The notes: generated by a model not told the origin, from the letters alone. A stretch of 64,000 bases of DNA from Dermacentor variabilis (GCF_050947875.1 NC_134569.1:187542067-187606066), one strand, 5' to 3'; positions 46,195 to 57,285 are shown, numbered from the stretch's first letter. Numbers and translations are program-made.

Positions 46195-47070
46195 GCAACA
46201 TAAGGAGGTACATACGTACAGGACGTATTCAGAGACCAGGAATGGGCAGAATTTGGTATAAGAGTTAATGGTGAATACCTTAGTAACTTGCGATTCGCTG
46301 ATGATATTGCCTTGCTTAGTAACTCAGCGGACCAATTGCAATGCATGCTCACTGATCTGGAGAGACAAAGCAGAAGGGTGGGTCTAAAAATTAATCTGCG
46401 GAAAACTAACAAAATGTTTAACAGCCTCGCAAGAGAACAGCAGTTTACGATAGGTAGCGAGGCACTGGAAGTGGTAAGGGAATTCATCTACTTAGGATAG
46501 ATAGTGACCACAGATACAGATCATGAGACTGAAATAATCAGAAGAATAAGAATGGGCTGGGGTGCGTTTGGCAGGCATTCTCAGATCACGAACAGCAGGT
46601 TGCCATTATCCCTCAAGAGAAAAGTGTGTGACAGCTGTGTCTTACCAGTACTCACGTACGGGGCAGAAACCTGGAGGCTTACGAAGAGGGTTCTACTTAT
46701 ATTGAGGACGACGCCACGAGCTGTGGAAATAAAAATGATAAGTGTAACTTTAACAGATAAGAAAAGAGCAGATTGGGCGAGGGAACAAACGCGTGTTAAT
46801 GACATATTAGTTGAAATCCAGGAAAATAAATGGGCATTGGCAGTACATGTAATGAGGAGGGAAGATAAGCGATGGTCATTAAGGGTAACGGATTGGATTT
46901 CAAGGGAAGGGAAGCGTTGCAGGGGGCGGCAGAAAGTTAGGTGGGCGGATGAGTTTAAGAAGTTTGCAGGGACAACATGGCCACAATTAGTACATGACCG
47001 GCGTAGTTGGAGAAGTATGGGAGAGGCCTTTGCCCTGCAGTGAGCATAACCAGGCTGATGATGATGATGA
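46195..47070 (+). mobile_element. RTE-clade LINE, 3' end (copy 3), frame nearly intact
   Basis: 5'-truncated inside the RT just before the catalytic box. It reads QDVFRDQEWAEFGIRVNG, LRFADDIALLSNSADQL (catalytic FADD intact), INLRKTNKMFN and FTIGSEALEVVREFIYLG, then a single TAG at 46498. After that it continues in frame to the C-terminus: IIRRIRMGWGAFGRHSQI, VLTYGAETWRLTKR, KKRADWAREQT, HVMRREDKRWSLRV, PQLVHDRRSW. The stop is at 47041-47043, then CAGGCTGATGATGATGATGAT. Only one stop in ~270 codons makes it the youngest RTE copy here. Confidence 0.9.
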
Positions 47071-47160
47071 TAAGACACACACCCAGCAGCAGCTACGCCT
47101 CGCTTCAAAGCGAAGCGCCGAAAGCGCAGCGCATTCGAAGCTACCAGCACTCGGCCTCCT

Positions 47161-47161
47161 T

Positions 47162-47220
<59 letters not shown>
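47161..47220. repeat. (TTTA)15 microsatellite
   Basis: Fifteen perfect units forming the 3' terminus of the minus-strand CR1 element. Confidence 0.95.
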
Positions 47221-47489
47221 CAGTACCCTCAGACTAAGTATACATTATAGAGGGGAGAGGCAACATAAAGGAGGAAAAGATGTCTACAGAAAGAGCACAG
47301 GATAAGTAACAATGATAAATTATGCTCGCTCACTGATTTACACATCATCAACAAAAAAATAATGGTGGTAGCTTACCATAGAAATATCTTGATACACTTT
47401 TGAATAAAACAAATTTGGAATGATAGGTCAATACATACATAGTTGAGTTGCAAATATACTATTTATACGATGAAAAGACATATGATATT

Positions 47490-47908
47490 GTCACGTGCTC
47501 ATGACGATTAAGAAGGCAGCAAAACTGTGATTAACGAAACGAGCGTTTTATTGGCCGAACTTGTGCCCTCAAAAACAGGCTACACTCAACGAACAACGGT
47601 AGCGGCGAACAAACTCGGCGGTCGTCGAAAATCTGATCAGCGGGTCAACAGCGTCCGCTTTTATACAGCAGTGATCGAATGTTCCAGACTAATCGTTCGG
47701 ACCCGCGTGCCTTCCACAAAGTTCTACACCATTCGCGTCAGGCGATGAAATCAGATAACACAAGGTTCGGTGACAACAGACAGCGGATAGAAACATCGAT
47801 AACTTTCCAGAAACTTCGGATACATGCAGGCGCGTCCCGCGCTATACGATAACATTTGTTAGACGGTGAAACGTAGTCGCCCGATAAAGATACGAACACG
47901 TGTCAACA
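47490..47908 (-). mobile_element. Solo LTR of a Ty3/gypsy element
   Basis: Minus-strand LTR TGTTGACACGTGTTCG...CACGTGAC, ~420 bp, with AATAAAACGCTCG near its end. It is flanked by TATT on both sides (47486-47489 and 47909-47912), a 4-5 bp target duplication, and interrupts the CR1 3' UTR. No gag or pol is inside, so it formed by recombination between two LTRs. Collinear with the LTRs at 24.5-24.8 and 52.0-52.4 kb. Confidence 0.85.
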
Positions 47909-48240
47909 TATTCAACGCAAGTTTCATGATTTAAATGTAGTTAACTGAAGCGTTCCTAAAGTGAACAGGATTACTTATACTAACAGTGGATGCTGGCAGA
48001 ACGTTCCAGCCATTGCATGTTTTGGGTAAAAATGATTGCGGATGTGCTAGTGTGTTAGAGCGAGGCACATGGACTTTATGCGTATGATCTCTACGTGAGG
48101 AGACGAAAGGCGCTGGATTAATCCATGCTGACCGAAGCGCTTCGTTCTGGTAGTAAATCTCGTGAAATAAGCATAGGCGTGATCGTTTCCTGCGTATTAA
48201 CAGCGAAGGTAGGTTAAGTGTAGCCTTCATTTGTGTTACG

Positions 48241-48424
48241 CTTTGTGTTACGCTTGTTATGCTTGTACACATTGCAGACCGCTTTCAAGACATGGGCGCC
48301 CACACGGCGTACACAGCAGCTGCCGGTAGTGGCAGGCAAAGTCCCACTTTGACCTTGGCTGAGCTTGCAGGTCATATTTACAGAAACAGGCGCTTTCCGG
48401 GTTCGTACCTGTAGTAGTGAAGCT
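48241..48424. other. Unassigned 180 bp with Cys-rich minus-strand frame
   Basis: Lies between the CR1 5' edge and the resumed repeat A. The minus-strand frame has eight Cys in ~45 codons (CFCKYDLQ...CHYRQLLCTPCGRPC), but no splice sites or family match support a gene. Confidence 0.3.
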
Positions 48425-49018
48425 ATCGATCGAAAAGAAGCGAAGAGCATTGAGGGAGAAGGCCGGCAATCTAGGAAGACACCGCGGGAGATGGAAGATG
48501 GCGTTCACAGCGAGGGGGTAGCGGCCACTCTAGGCTGTGGTCGCAACAGGCTTCCATCTGGAGGCAGGCGCCTCATGTAGCCACTTCGGAAGCCTAGGGC
48601 TGGCAAACGCTGTAAGGTCTTCCAGTTGAAACCTGTCCGACGTCTCCGATACATCAGCCAAGCTCCGGCCTGTGAACGTCGCCAGGGCGTCCGGCCGATT
48701 CCCACATACACAAGCATCGACTATGCGTCGAGCTCCACCCACAGAATGTGCTTTAATCTGCTCTTCGCGCGCTCATCGCATGGAATGTACATCATGCCCA
48801 CTTCATTGCTGAACACTCTTCGTGTACCTTTAATACTTGCACGAATTCCAAGTCTTTACCAAATTTGTGTGTTTCGTTTGCTTTCCTGTGTGCTTTAAAC
48901 ATAGTTCCTTTGTCGTGTGCCTTTAGAAGCGACTTCCTCGTTTCCTATGACTTTCATCATCGCCATTTTTTTTATCTAAGCAGGCTGAACTCGAAGCAAC
49001 GCAGCTTCTTGGCAGTTG
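48425..49018 (+). repeat. LTR-like repeat A, right copy, second part
   Basis: Resumes the alignment to the left copy at GAAAAGAAGCGAA and continues to GAAGCAACGCAGCTTCTTGGCAG. With 45848-46075 it makes the whole right copy, i.e. the probable 3' LTR. Confidence 0.65.
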
Positions 49019-49249
49019 CATTGCATAAACACTAATATTTATGTCGCACGTAAAGTTACGCATCAAGTTACCTCATAGCAAACTGATACCACAACTTTCC
49101 CTATGTTCTTGTGCTGTTACAGATATTACCTAGAATATTATGCAAGACTGGGACTAGACTTTGCAGGAAATGCTTATATGAATATACGTGGACCTACAAG
49201 TAAGAACCTTCTGTATTTATTACTCTATATAATGACATCGCATGCCTAA

Positions 49250-49251
<2 letters not shown>
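49019..49251. other. No gene recognised
   Basis: AT-rich spacer leading into the AT microsatellite. Confidence 0.4.

Positions 49252-49334
<83 letters not shown>
49252..49334. repeat. (AT)n microsatellite, ~83 bp
   Basis: Uninterrupted alternating AT run, long enough to be unstable and to extrude cruciforms. It lies 35 bp from the foldback element. Confidence 0.95.
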
Positions 49335-49337
<3 letters not shown>

Positions 49338-49368
49338 ACTTATGCAAAAGCAATATAGATATATATAC

Positions 49369-50386
49369 ACAGGGTGTTTCAGCGAACATCTTCAAAAATA
49401 TGTAAATGTTTTTTGTGGCAGGTATGACAATTCTAGTTCATGAGCTGGTCTACTCGAAGCGGCGGACAATACTTGCACAAAAAATTGAGATCCAAAATCG
49501 ACTAATTAATACGGATTCACTAATTAAGTTTTTAACTAAAACATTATGTCCCAACGCAACGAGCTATGGAAAGAATCATGGGTGTAACGTTAAGGGATAA
49601 GAAAAGAGGAGATTGGGTGAGGGAACAAACGCGAGTTAATGACACCTTAGCAGAAATCAAGAAAAAGAAATGGGCATGGGCAGCACATGTAATGAGGAGG
49701 GAAGATAACCGATGGTCATTAAGGGTTACGGACTGGATCCCAAGGGAAGGGAAGCGTAGCAGGGGGCGGCAGAAAGTTAGGTGGGCGGATGAGATTAGGA
49801 ATTTGCAGCGACAACATGGCCATAGTTAGTGACCAGGGTAGTATGGGAGAGGCCTTTGCCCTGCAGTGGGCGTAGCAAGGCTGCTGCTGATGATGATATG
49901 CCCCATATGGCAATTTACAAATTCTGGCCATGAAGTTCGCAAGGTGAATCCACTTGGAACGAAGATGACACCAGTATCGACACACAAATTCCAGAACTTT
50001 GCGGAGGAATGCACTGGCGTTCCAGTTATTTAGTTAACAAAACGTCGTTTCACGCACTGAAGCACACAAGTAACTGGAACGATGACGCATTTCACTACAA
50101 AGTTCGGGAACTTATATCTCGAGACTGGTGTCGTTCTGAAATTCGCTCAAAGTGGATCCGCTTTGCGAAGTCCCCTGCTATAATTTGTAAATTGCAATAT
50201 GGGCCATAAGATAATTAGCTAAAAACTTAATTAGTGAATTCTTGTTAATTTGTCGACTTTGAATTTCAATATCTTTATGCGCAAGAAGTGTCCGCCGCTT
50301 CGAGTAGACCGGCTCATATACTGGAATTGTCACATCTGGCACAGGCAACATTTAAAAGTTTGAAAGTGTTCGCTGAAACACCCTGT
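49369..50386. mobile_element. ~1.0 kb foldback DNA element with ~310 bp arms
   Basis: Left arm starts ACAGGGTGTTTCAGCGAACA and the right arm ends with its complement. Homology between arms continues for roughly 310 bp: CTACTCGAAGCGGCGGACA, TTCACTAATTAAGTTTTTA, GCAATTTACAAATT and GACACCAGT each occur in both arms, diverged by ~15%. The loop (50020-50065) is short. An RTE tail (49552-49889) is inserted in the left arm. The ACAGGGTGTTTCAG end is common in arthropod repeats. No transposase is encoded. Confidence 0.85.
49552..49889 (+). mobile_element. RTE-clade LINE, very short 3' end (copy 4)
   Basis: Encodes only the last ~90 residues (MGVTLRDKKRGDWVREQTR, KKKWAWAAHVMRREDNRWS, PREGKRSRGRQKVRWADE) in one open frame, then a TGCTGATGATGAT tail. 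It is flanked by TATG on both sides, the likely target duplication, and splits the foldback's left arm. Confidence 0.85.
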
Positions 50387-51890
50387 ATATTGAGAAGCAA
50401 CGGTTTTACTCGGGCTTTTGTTCCAAAAGCACGAGCGCCCAGCGATGGTGATGGTTAGGTTCGGACGTGGAAGATGACGTCTACAATATGAATGCTCACG
50501 CTAATTGCCCCCACGGACGGAAACGGCTAGCCTGGCCACAAATTAAGCTAGCAAAGAGTTCCGAAGCGGGAAACATGCAGGATTTCTGTCCTGCGGCAGC
50601 TTCGGTCAGTAGGGGAGTCAAAAGGGTTTGACTCGTCAAGTTTCACGCGGTATTCCACTCGGCTTGTCTGTTTTATAACTTTGTCGGGGCCGATGTACCG
50701 AGATTGAAGCTTTTCAGATAAAGCACACATTCGCACAGTGGTCGAAAGCAGTACATCATCGCCAGCGTGTTAGAAAACAACATGGCGAGTAGCATCATAA
50801 CGACTCTTGCGATCTTCTTGGCTCGCCTCGGTGTTTATGCGAGCACGGTGGCGACATTGGGCAAGACAAAAGCCAAACTGGTCGCAAATTAACGGTGAAG
50901 TGTCTACAGGGCCAGAAAAGTAAGAAACGTCGATGCCAGAGGTTGGATGTCGGTCATAGATAAAAAACTGAGTAGCTTGTGGTGCGCTCCACAGTGGTGT
51001 TGTAGGCAAATGTCGCTAAGGGGAGAATGACATCTCAGTTACGATGGTCAGGCTGGATGTACGTGGACGGCATATCACTGAGCGTGCGATGAAATCGTTC
51101 TGTCAGGCCGTTGGTTTGGGGGTGGTAGCCGGAGGCTGCCTTGTGCGCGGTGTTGCAGCCTCGGAGAACTTCATCAAACCTGTTTTATAGAAATGCCTTG
51201 CCGCGGTGGCTCAAAAAGAGGCGAGGAGCTCCATTGCGTAAGTAGATAGATTGAAGGAAGAAGGCAGCCAGTTAAGAAGCAGTACCTGGGCAGACAGAGG
51301 TAGCTTCTGCGTACCGCGTCAAGTAATCCACAGCAGTGACGTTCTATCGGTTGCCGTCTGTAGTGGCCGCTGGAGCACCGTGAAGGTCAATACCCACGAC
51401 AACGAAGGATTCTGTTGTAAGAGGGAGTCGTTGTAGCGCCGCGGAGGCTGCATTTGTCAGTTGCTTGTGGCGTTGGCATAGGGTCCACGAGGCGACTTAT
51501 CAAATTACGCTGGTTGAAAGACCTGGCGAGAAGAATGCACTTCTTAGTCGCTCGCAGATTTTGTGGCAACCTCAGCCTGGAAAACTTCCGCACGAAGAGA
51601 ACGCGGAACAACATGAGCCCATTGATGGCCGTTCGGATGAATGATGTATCGGTAAAGAAGATCGCCCTCTAATCTGAATAGTTAGAGTTGCTTTGTAAAC
51701 GTGGGTTTTGGTGGAATTGAAACACCAATGAGACGATTAACGATGTCTTGGAAATATGGATCAGTACGCTGGTCAGTGGAAAAGACAGAAGGGCGGCTAA
51801 ATGACGACTATGTCAGGGAACTGATAGGTAACACTGAAGACGCGACGTCGTTGCGGCCATGTTGACAAGGTGACGTAACGTGATCGAGAG
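50387..51890 (-). mobile_element. Ty3/gypsy pol 3' half (integrase) plus LTR remnant
   Basis: Minus strand. RNase H/zinc-finger remnants lie near 51700-51500 (FSPGLSTSVI, TLCQRHKQLT). The integrase core is at 51400-51050 (GIDLHGAPAATTDGNR with the first Asp; LSHRGKAF, where the second catalytic Asp is His; GYHPQTNGLTERFHRTL with the Glu; LATFAYNTTVERTTSYS). The C-terminal end follows (YIGPDKVIKQTSRVEYRVK, TEILHVSRF at 50560), then LTR-like sequence (GGGCGCTCGTGC.., AGTAAAACCGTTGCTTCTC) ending at the foldback. Stops throughout; the D-to-H change alone would inactivate it. Confidence 0.85.
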
Positions 51891-51967
51891 ATGGCGGCAG
51901 GGGGCAGTGAGAAAGTGCATCGGCGTCTTGATGCTTTCTTCCGCACTTATAAATGACATCGAAATTA

Positions 51968-53770
51968 AATTGGCAAGAGGATTTGTTTATCTTTATCAGG
52001 CGACCACGTTTTACCGCCTAACAAATTTTATCGCACAACGCAGGACGCGCCTGCATTTAGGGAAGTTTCTGGAATGTTATCGATGGATACATTCATTGTC
52101 TGTGGCCGAAGCTTCTGTAATATAATTGCATGTATGCGCGACGCGAATAGGGTAGAACATTGTGGAAGACACGCGGTCCCCAGTGAATACTCTGGAACAT
52201 TCGACGACTGATGTATAAACATCAACGCGCTTGACCCGCAGATCAGATTTTCGACGATCGCCGACTGTGTTCGCCGCTAATGTTGTCTTTGAGTGTACTG
52301 CTTTTCAGGGCACGAGTTCGCCCAATAAAAGGCTAGTTTGGTTAACCACAGTTTTGGTGCCTTCTTCGCCATCACTACTACACGACACCTGGTGGAGGTA
52401 CTAGTGCGTTCATGTACCGAACGCCCCCGCCAAGCCGCGTTCCAAGTCCAAAACCCGAACACAACACCAACGTTGCGAAGGACCAGCGGGCAAGCCGCAG
52501 GCAGCAAGTATTGCGAACGGAATACGGACCTCTTCCCGAAAAGACAAGAAGGAGCAAGCCCAAATCAGAAACCGTAATAGCTGCCCCAGCGTCCCCCATT
52601 TTGCTGCAACAACCTCGGGACCCATCAACCTTTCATGGATCATCCTCTGAATATCCAGAAACCTCGCTCGAGACATATGAAAGAATCACGACTTTCAACA
52701 AGTGGGACTCCGACGACAAGCTGCGGCATGTGTACTTCGCCTTAGCAGACGCGCCTAGACGTAGTTTCAGAACAGAGAGACGACCTTGACAACGTGAGAT
52801 CTGTTCCGTAGCGCCTTCCAGCGGACCTTTACGAGCGTCGTGCGTAACGAAAGGGCCGAAGCTATGCTGGAAGCCCGTGTACACCTGCCCAACGAAAACA
52901 TAGCCATATCCATATTCAGCCATATTCACCGAGGAGATGACGTACCTACGCGGCCACGCCGACCCCGAAATGTCCGAGGATAAAAAGCTTCGCCTTTTGA
53001 TGCGTGGCGTAAAGCAAGAACTTTTCGCCGGAATGATACCATATCCACTGAAAACCGTCGAAGAGTTTCTTCACAAGGCCACGAGCAGCGATAAAACTCT
53101 GTAAATGTGGAACCGGCAATTCAACCGCCGCGCAAGCCCAGCAAACTACGGCGAAGTTCAGTCATTGGCCACCTACGACATGCGCGAGACCATTAGAGCG
53201 GTCGTGTGAGAGCAACTTCAGAGGATGTTCCCAAGATCCCAGCCTCAGGTTGCCTCGATCGCGGACGTCGTGACAGAAGAAATCCAGCGGTCACTGAAAC
53301 TTCCAGAAGGGCGGCCGAATTCGCCACAGGCCCAGCCTGAAGCGATGACCTACACCGCCGTCGCCCGCCGTGAAAGTAACACTTCGCGCCTGCGCCAGAG
53401 CGCTGTAACGACGGAGTTCCGCCGTCCGCCGCCGTTGATAGCTCGCTCACCCGGCGTCCAGCGAAGGTACCGAAGCAACAGGCGCATGGCGTGCCCCTGA
53501 CCACCGCCCGCTCTTTTACTACTGTAGAGAAGCGGGTCACGTCTACCACCGATGCCCCTACCGGGAGATGGGACTGTGAGGGTTCGCCGTTAACGCGCCG
53601 TGACCACAGATTGGCGAACTACCTCGCAATATCGCAGACTACCTCACCGCCACTCAGTGGAGCCCTCGACGATCATCCCGTTCGCCGTCACCAGACCGCT
53701 AGCTGTCGCCGCCGCGCCGTCCATACTAGAGCCACTGGAAAAAATTTCAGAGTACCGCAAAGATCGGGAT
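51968..53770 (+). mobile_element. Ty3/gypsy LTR plus gag
   Basis: LTR 51968-52387 (ATTGGCAAGAGGATTTG... AATAAAAGGCTAG...ACACGACA) is collinear with the solo LTR at 47.5 kb. After it comes CCTGGTGGAGGTACT and an ATG at 52412 opening gag: LQQPRDPSTFHGSSSEY, TFNKWDSDDKLRHVYFAL, then after a shift TTLTTWDLF, FTSVVRNERAEAM, FPRSQPQVASIADVV. A knuckle YYCREAGHVYHRC lies near 53525 with its first Cys replaced by Phe. No protease or RT follows; homology ends near 53740. Inactive. Confidence 0.8.
52412..52789 (+). pseudogene. gypsy gag N-terminus (125 codons)
   Basis: Pro/Lys/Arg-rich start followed by the capsid motif HGSSSEYPETSLETYERI and DDKLRHVYFALADAPR, then out of frame. Same family as the gag pieces at 24.1 and 63.8 kb. 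Confidence 0.75.
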
Positions 53771-55035
53771 TTATCTGGCAACACTGAGCGGCCACCGCCA
53801 TATACCTTCCAAGTCGACCACGTTGCGGGAAGGTCGCCGTGTTAGAAGAGCTTGATATTCGGGGACACATCGGGTTGAGTGTTTACTGAAGTACAAATAC
53901 TTTGTGCCCGGAGATAATGGTTGCTGAGAACGCAAATAAAGTATATTTTGTGCAAAGTAATGCAGCCGGTGGTTGTTTTGCACGCCGATCGTGTTTACTG
54001 CTGGAACTGTGCTACGATTGTGGGCAACAGCTTAGCGCTGCTATCGGGAGCTTATACACGCGTTTTTTCCCCTTCCGTGGAGCGGGCTACGAAGAAAACA
54101 TTTCATCACTTCGAGCCGGAATGAGGCAAGCTTGTGCTTTTGGGCATGAACATCGTGGACCGTCGTCGGCTTCTATTGAATGTTTCCAAGCAGGACGAAA
54201 CTAACAGCTCAAAGTGTCACAGGCACGTACGTTCATTGTATAATTTCACAAGCTAAATCGGATATATTTAATTTAGCTTGTAAACGGATACCGCGCGTTC
54301 TCGATTCTGCCGGGCGACTTCGCCCGCCGTATACGCACGACACACTGCGACTTCCGTGTGCGCACTGGTGTTTGGCCGTGATCGTAAGACGATCTATGCA
54401 CAGCAGGCGTAAATGATGATGATGAAAAACTTTAAAAACCAACTTCGATGACCATTTCGCGCACTAAATCTCGTGGAAGGCCAATATGAGCCATTTCCGT
54501 AATTACAGCAACGTATATGTACTTCTGTACAGTGATAATGACCGAGAGTTTGCTACATGGCGATTTACGAACGCGGCTGTCTAGTGCTCTCACCCCCCCC
54601 CCCCCCATGAGCGGCTACTCTTCTCAACTTGTTTATGTTTTCTCAAACTGCCAAGATTTGCTGCCTCTGTAAAAAAAAAGCAGGAATGCCCGCTGGTGAC
54701 GAGCATTTTTTTTTCTAAGTTGCATAGGCGATGTATAAGATTCTTGTGCTTTTAGAGCGGTTTATGTAACATGCATAGAGACAGAGTGAAATTAAAGCTA
54801 CTGGGTGTTCTGTTGTTTTGCATTTCTTGTTATGCATCAAGCACAACATTTAGGTATGCACCGTAGCATTTTAACATAAAACATAATATGTATGCCGACT
54901 TCAGTTCATTGCATATGCTCGGCTTACAAGTTTAAAATTTGAAGCATGTGTTGTGGATATCACCTGGCCATTAGTTTCAAGCTCGAAATTCGTATTTATA
55001 AATGAGCAAAGGATAAGTGCAAAACAGAAGGTATC
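53771..55035. other. No gene recognised; C14 homopolymer at 54593-54606
   Basis: Frames up to 100 codons (53902-54204) lack family signals. The poly(C) run is the only notable low-complexity tract. Confidence 0.4.
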
Positions 55036-55137
55036 ATGGGCCTCGTATTGACCATGTTTTTATTGACTGCGATCGTCACGATCTGCGAAAAACAATTGCC
55101 ATATGGGTCGAGTGACTCGAGGCGAGAGCGCGCTCAC
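55036..55137 (+). CDS. Signal-peptide exon candidate (secreted protein)
   Basis: ATG at 55036 opens MGLVLTMFLLTAIVTICEK, a good secretory signal, then QLPYGSSDSRRERAH. A GCTCAC|GTGAGC donor at 55137/55138 ends 34 codons in phase 0. The frame stays open to a stop at 55249-55251 and would otherwise give a 71-residue protein with SLDKCAFACHEH. I do not recognise the family. No downstream exon was found before the LINE at 55232. Confidence 0.35.
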
Positions 55138-55231
55138 GTGAGCGGAGAAATCATGGGAGTACCTGGTGCACGTGAGGACGCGGAATTCTCACTCGACAAG
55201 TGTGCCTTCGCGTGCCACGAGCACGGAATAA

Positions 55232-55905
55232 CCGCGTATGTTGATAGATAGAATAGACATTTTTTAACGGATAAGGTGGTCTACCCACCCCCCGACACGC
55301 AGGTCAGGGGGCGAGTGCCGCCGCCTCAGATGCAGGCTGGGAGCTCTTGGGTCCCAGCAGCCTCTTCAGCCAGTTGGACGAGCCGGAGCTGGAGCTCAGA
55401 GGCCGAGCTGCGCAGCAGGGTCTCCCAGGTGTCTCTACTACCTACTTTGTGCGTTCCCCCGGGAGAGTACGGACATTCCCATATTATGTGGTCGAGGGTC
55501 CCTCTCGCCCCACAAAGATTACATCTATCGCTCCTGGCCTCGGGGAACATGTGGTTCGCCATAACCGGGTGCGGATACGTATAGGTTTGTAGTCGTCTCC
55601 ACGCGACTGCTTGTCTGTTGTTTAATTTTGGGTCTGGCGGGGATACCAGTCTACGAGCCAATCTATAATGCTGCGTGATCTCCCCATATTTTAGCATGCG
55701 CTCTCCGCTCCCTCGGTCATCGCGGGGCCCCGTAGCGGCTCGGCGGTAGAAATCTCGAGACAGCTCGTGGGCCCCCTCGTTGCCGAGGACGCCTCCGTGC
55801 GCCGGAGTCCAAATTATTTGAATTTTTCTATCTAACTTTCTCTGGCCTAGGATTCTGGCCGCTAAGGGCGAGATCGTTCCCTTGCTAAAATTTTGTATGG
55901 CAGTT
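55232..55905 (-). mobile_element. Ingi/I-type LINE, 3' end
   Basis: Minus strand: end of RNase H (IQIIWTPAHGGVLGNEGAH, the canonical WTPAHxGxxGNExAH), linker (RLARRLVSPPDPKLNNRQAV), knuckle (RCNLCGARGTLDHIIWEC), stop at 55326-55328, short 3' UTR ending TGTCTATTCTATCTATC. 5'-truncated inside RNase H. Confidence 0.85.
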
Positions 55906-56436
55906 TGCTGTCACTGATCCCAAATTTCGCGTCCGTTCCAGCGCAAGCTCAGCAACAAACGCGTACACGTGCACCCGCGTCAAGCGTACAAGACGCGAAC
56001 GATCCCTGCAATTAACTCTTTTGGCCGTAGCATCGCTAACACCGCGTGCACTTCGCTTAAATATCTTCTAAAACAGTGCCGAAAAGCACAAGCAAGGTGT
56101 ACTTATACCTCGCACACGCGGGCACTTCTTGTAGGCTTGAAGTTCCCCCGGCCGATTCTGTGTAACCACGCAGAACAACGCTCTCGGTCATTTTCCCGGT
56201 CGGAATCTAGAAAAAAGTCTTTTCAGACTCACTTCGGTTGCTGCATCCGAAGGCGCAGCAGCCAGGCATGATTTCCTTGCAGTCAAATGCGAGCACGACC
56301 ATCGGAACACAAAAAAACGTTGGGAACCTGCGCTGCCTGCGCTTTAACTCAGCCGGCCCGCCCGGTGCTTGGAAGGTATATGACACCCCAAAGTCACGTG
56401 GTACGGTTGGACCAATGAACGCGTCGGTGGCGCGGG
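55906..56436. other. No gene recognised
   Basis: Moderately GC-rich with a CCAAT-like GGACCAATGAACG at ~56410. The 100-codon frame 55969-56271 is Ser/Arg-rich and unassigned. Confidence 0.35.
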
Positions 56437-56499
56437 GAGGAGGAGGAAGTAAACTTTATTGCCCCAGAAAGAGTAATTCAGCGGTCGGGCCGGATGTCA

Positions 56500-57285
56500 T
56501 TATCTTCTATTGGTTGATGCCGATCTCCGGCCTGCATGGTTGGCGCCCCTATTCCAGGGCACAGCACCACTGAGCGTGGCTGCTCGTCGGGCATGGTCCA
56601 CCAGCCTCCGTTGGAGGCCAGGGTCGCCGCTGGAGAGCACGCTTTCCCACTGCTCCGCACTCGGATTTTCTATTTTGTGGAATGCCTTATTCGTATTGCA
56701 CCCCCATGTGATGTGATAAAGTGTGGGTATTGCGCCACAGCACGGGCATGTGTCCCTGTATTGACCGGGGAACATTTTGTATAGTTTATGTAAATTTGGG
56801 AAAGTTCCTGTCTGCAGCTTTCGCCAGTAAACTGCCTGTTCTTGAGTGAGTGCATTGTGAGGCGGGGGATATTTGATCCTCGTCCCTCTATGGCAATTTA
56901 GTATGTCACAGTACGTTGGGATCACTGTCATGAAGTCCTCAGTATCTCTGTTTAGGTCCGCTTGGTTTGTATGCTCGCGAGCGATCCTATCTACCCTTTG
57001 GTTGCCTTCAATCTCAGTGTGCCCCGGTACCCAAAAGATGGTGTGTCTAATGCATTTATTCTGTTGGCCAGCGCGGAGGAAGATTTGGAGCGCTTTTAGA
57101 CCGATTCTGCCGTTAATGTAGTTTCGGCATGCTTCCTTGGAGTCTGTTAGAATTATAAGGGATCTATTTGTGCTGTAGCCCTCCACAGCTGCTAGAGCAA
57201 CAGCCATTTCCTCTCCCTCGGTTATCGTACAACCCCGTGCCGACGCGCAAGCGATTTCCCTATAGTCCGAGCCTATTACTGCCAC
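56500..57285 (-). CDS. RNase H and knuckle part of the Ingi/I-type LINE (261 codons)
   Basis: Open from the Glu of RNase H (GEEMAVALAA) through IILTDSKEACRNY and GNQRVDRIARE to the knuckle CPCCGAIPTLYHITWGC and a stop at 56500-56502. The N-terminal RNase H strand with the first Asp (VYTDAAVYP) lies upstream in another frame, so one frameshift near 57290-57310 separates them. Confidence 0.8.
   Translation of the reverse strand: MAVIGSDYREIACASARGCTITEGEEMAVALAAVEGYSTNRSLIILTDSKEACRNYINGRIGLKALQIFLRAGQQNKCIRHTIFWVPGHTEIEGNQRVDRIAREHTNQADLNRDTEDFMTVIPTYCDILNCHRGTRIKYPPPHNALTQEQAVYWRKLQTGTFPNLHKLYKMFPGQYRDTCPCCGAIPTLYHITWGCNTNKAFHKIENPSAEQWESVLSSGDPGLQRRLVDHARRAATLSGAVPWNRGANHAGRRSASTNRR

Larger units (their letters stand above)
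47161..48240 (-). mobile_element. CR1-like LINE 3' end, split by a solo LTR
   Basis: Minus strand. The C-terminal ORF2 block LPSLLIRRKRSRLCLFHEI, YQNEALRSAWINPAPFVS, RRDHTHKVHVPRSNTLAH and SFLPKTCNGWNVLPAS has the classic CR1 tail pattern (RR..RL..F, FFP.T...WN.LP). The 3' UTR continues across a solo gypsy LTR (47490-47908) to TTTACAG...(TTTA)15 at 47161-47220. It is 5'-truncated near 48240. Confidence 0.85.

Noticed and set aside
48257..48508. Cys-rich minus-strand frame resembling a small secreted toxin or inhibitor
   Set aside because: No signal peptide and no splice sites; it straddles the junction between a CR1 fragment and repeat A.
49252..49334. Replication origin or centromeric AT tract
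   Set aside because: A simple (AT)n microsatellite; nothing else supports such a role.
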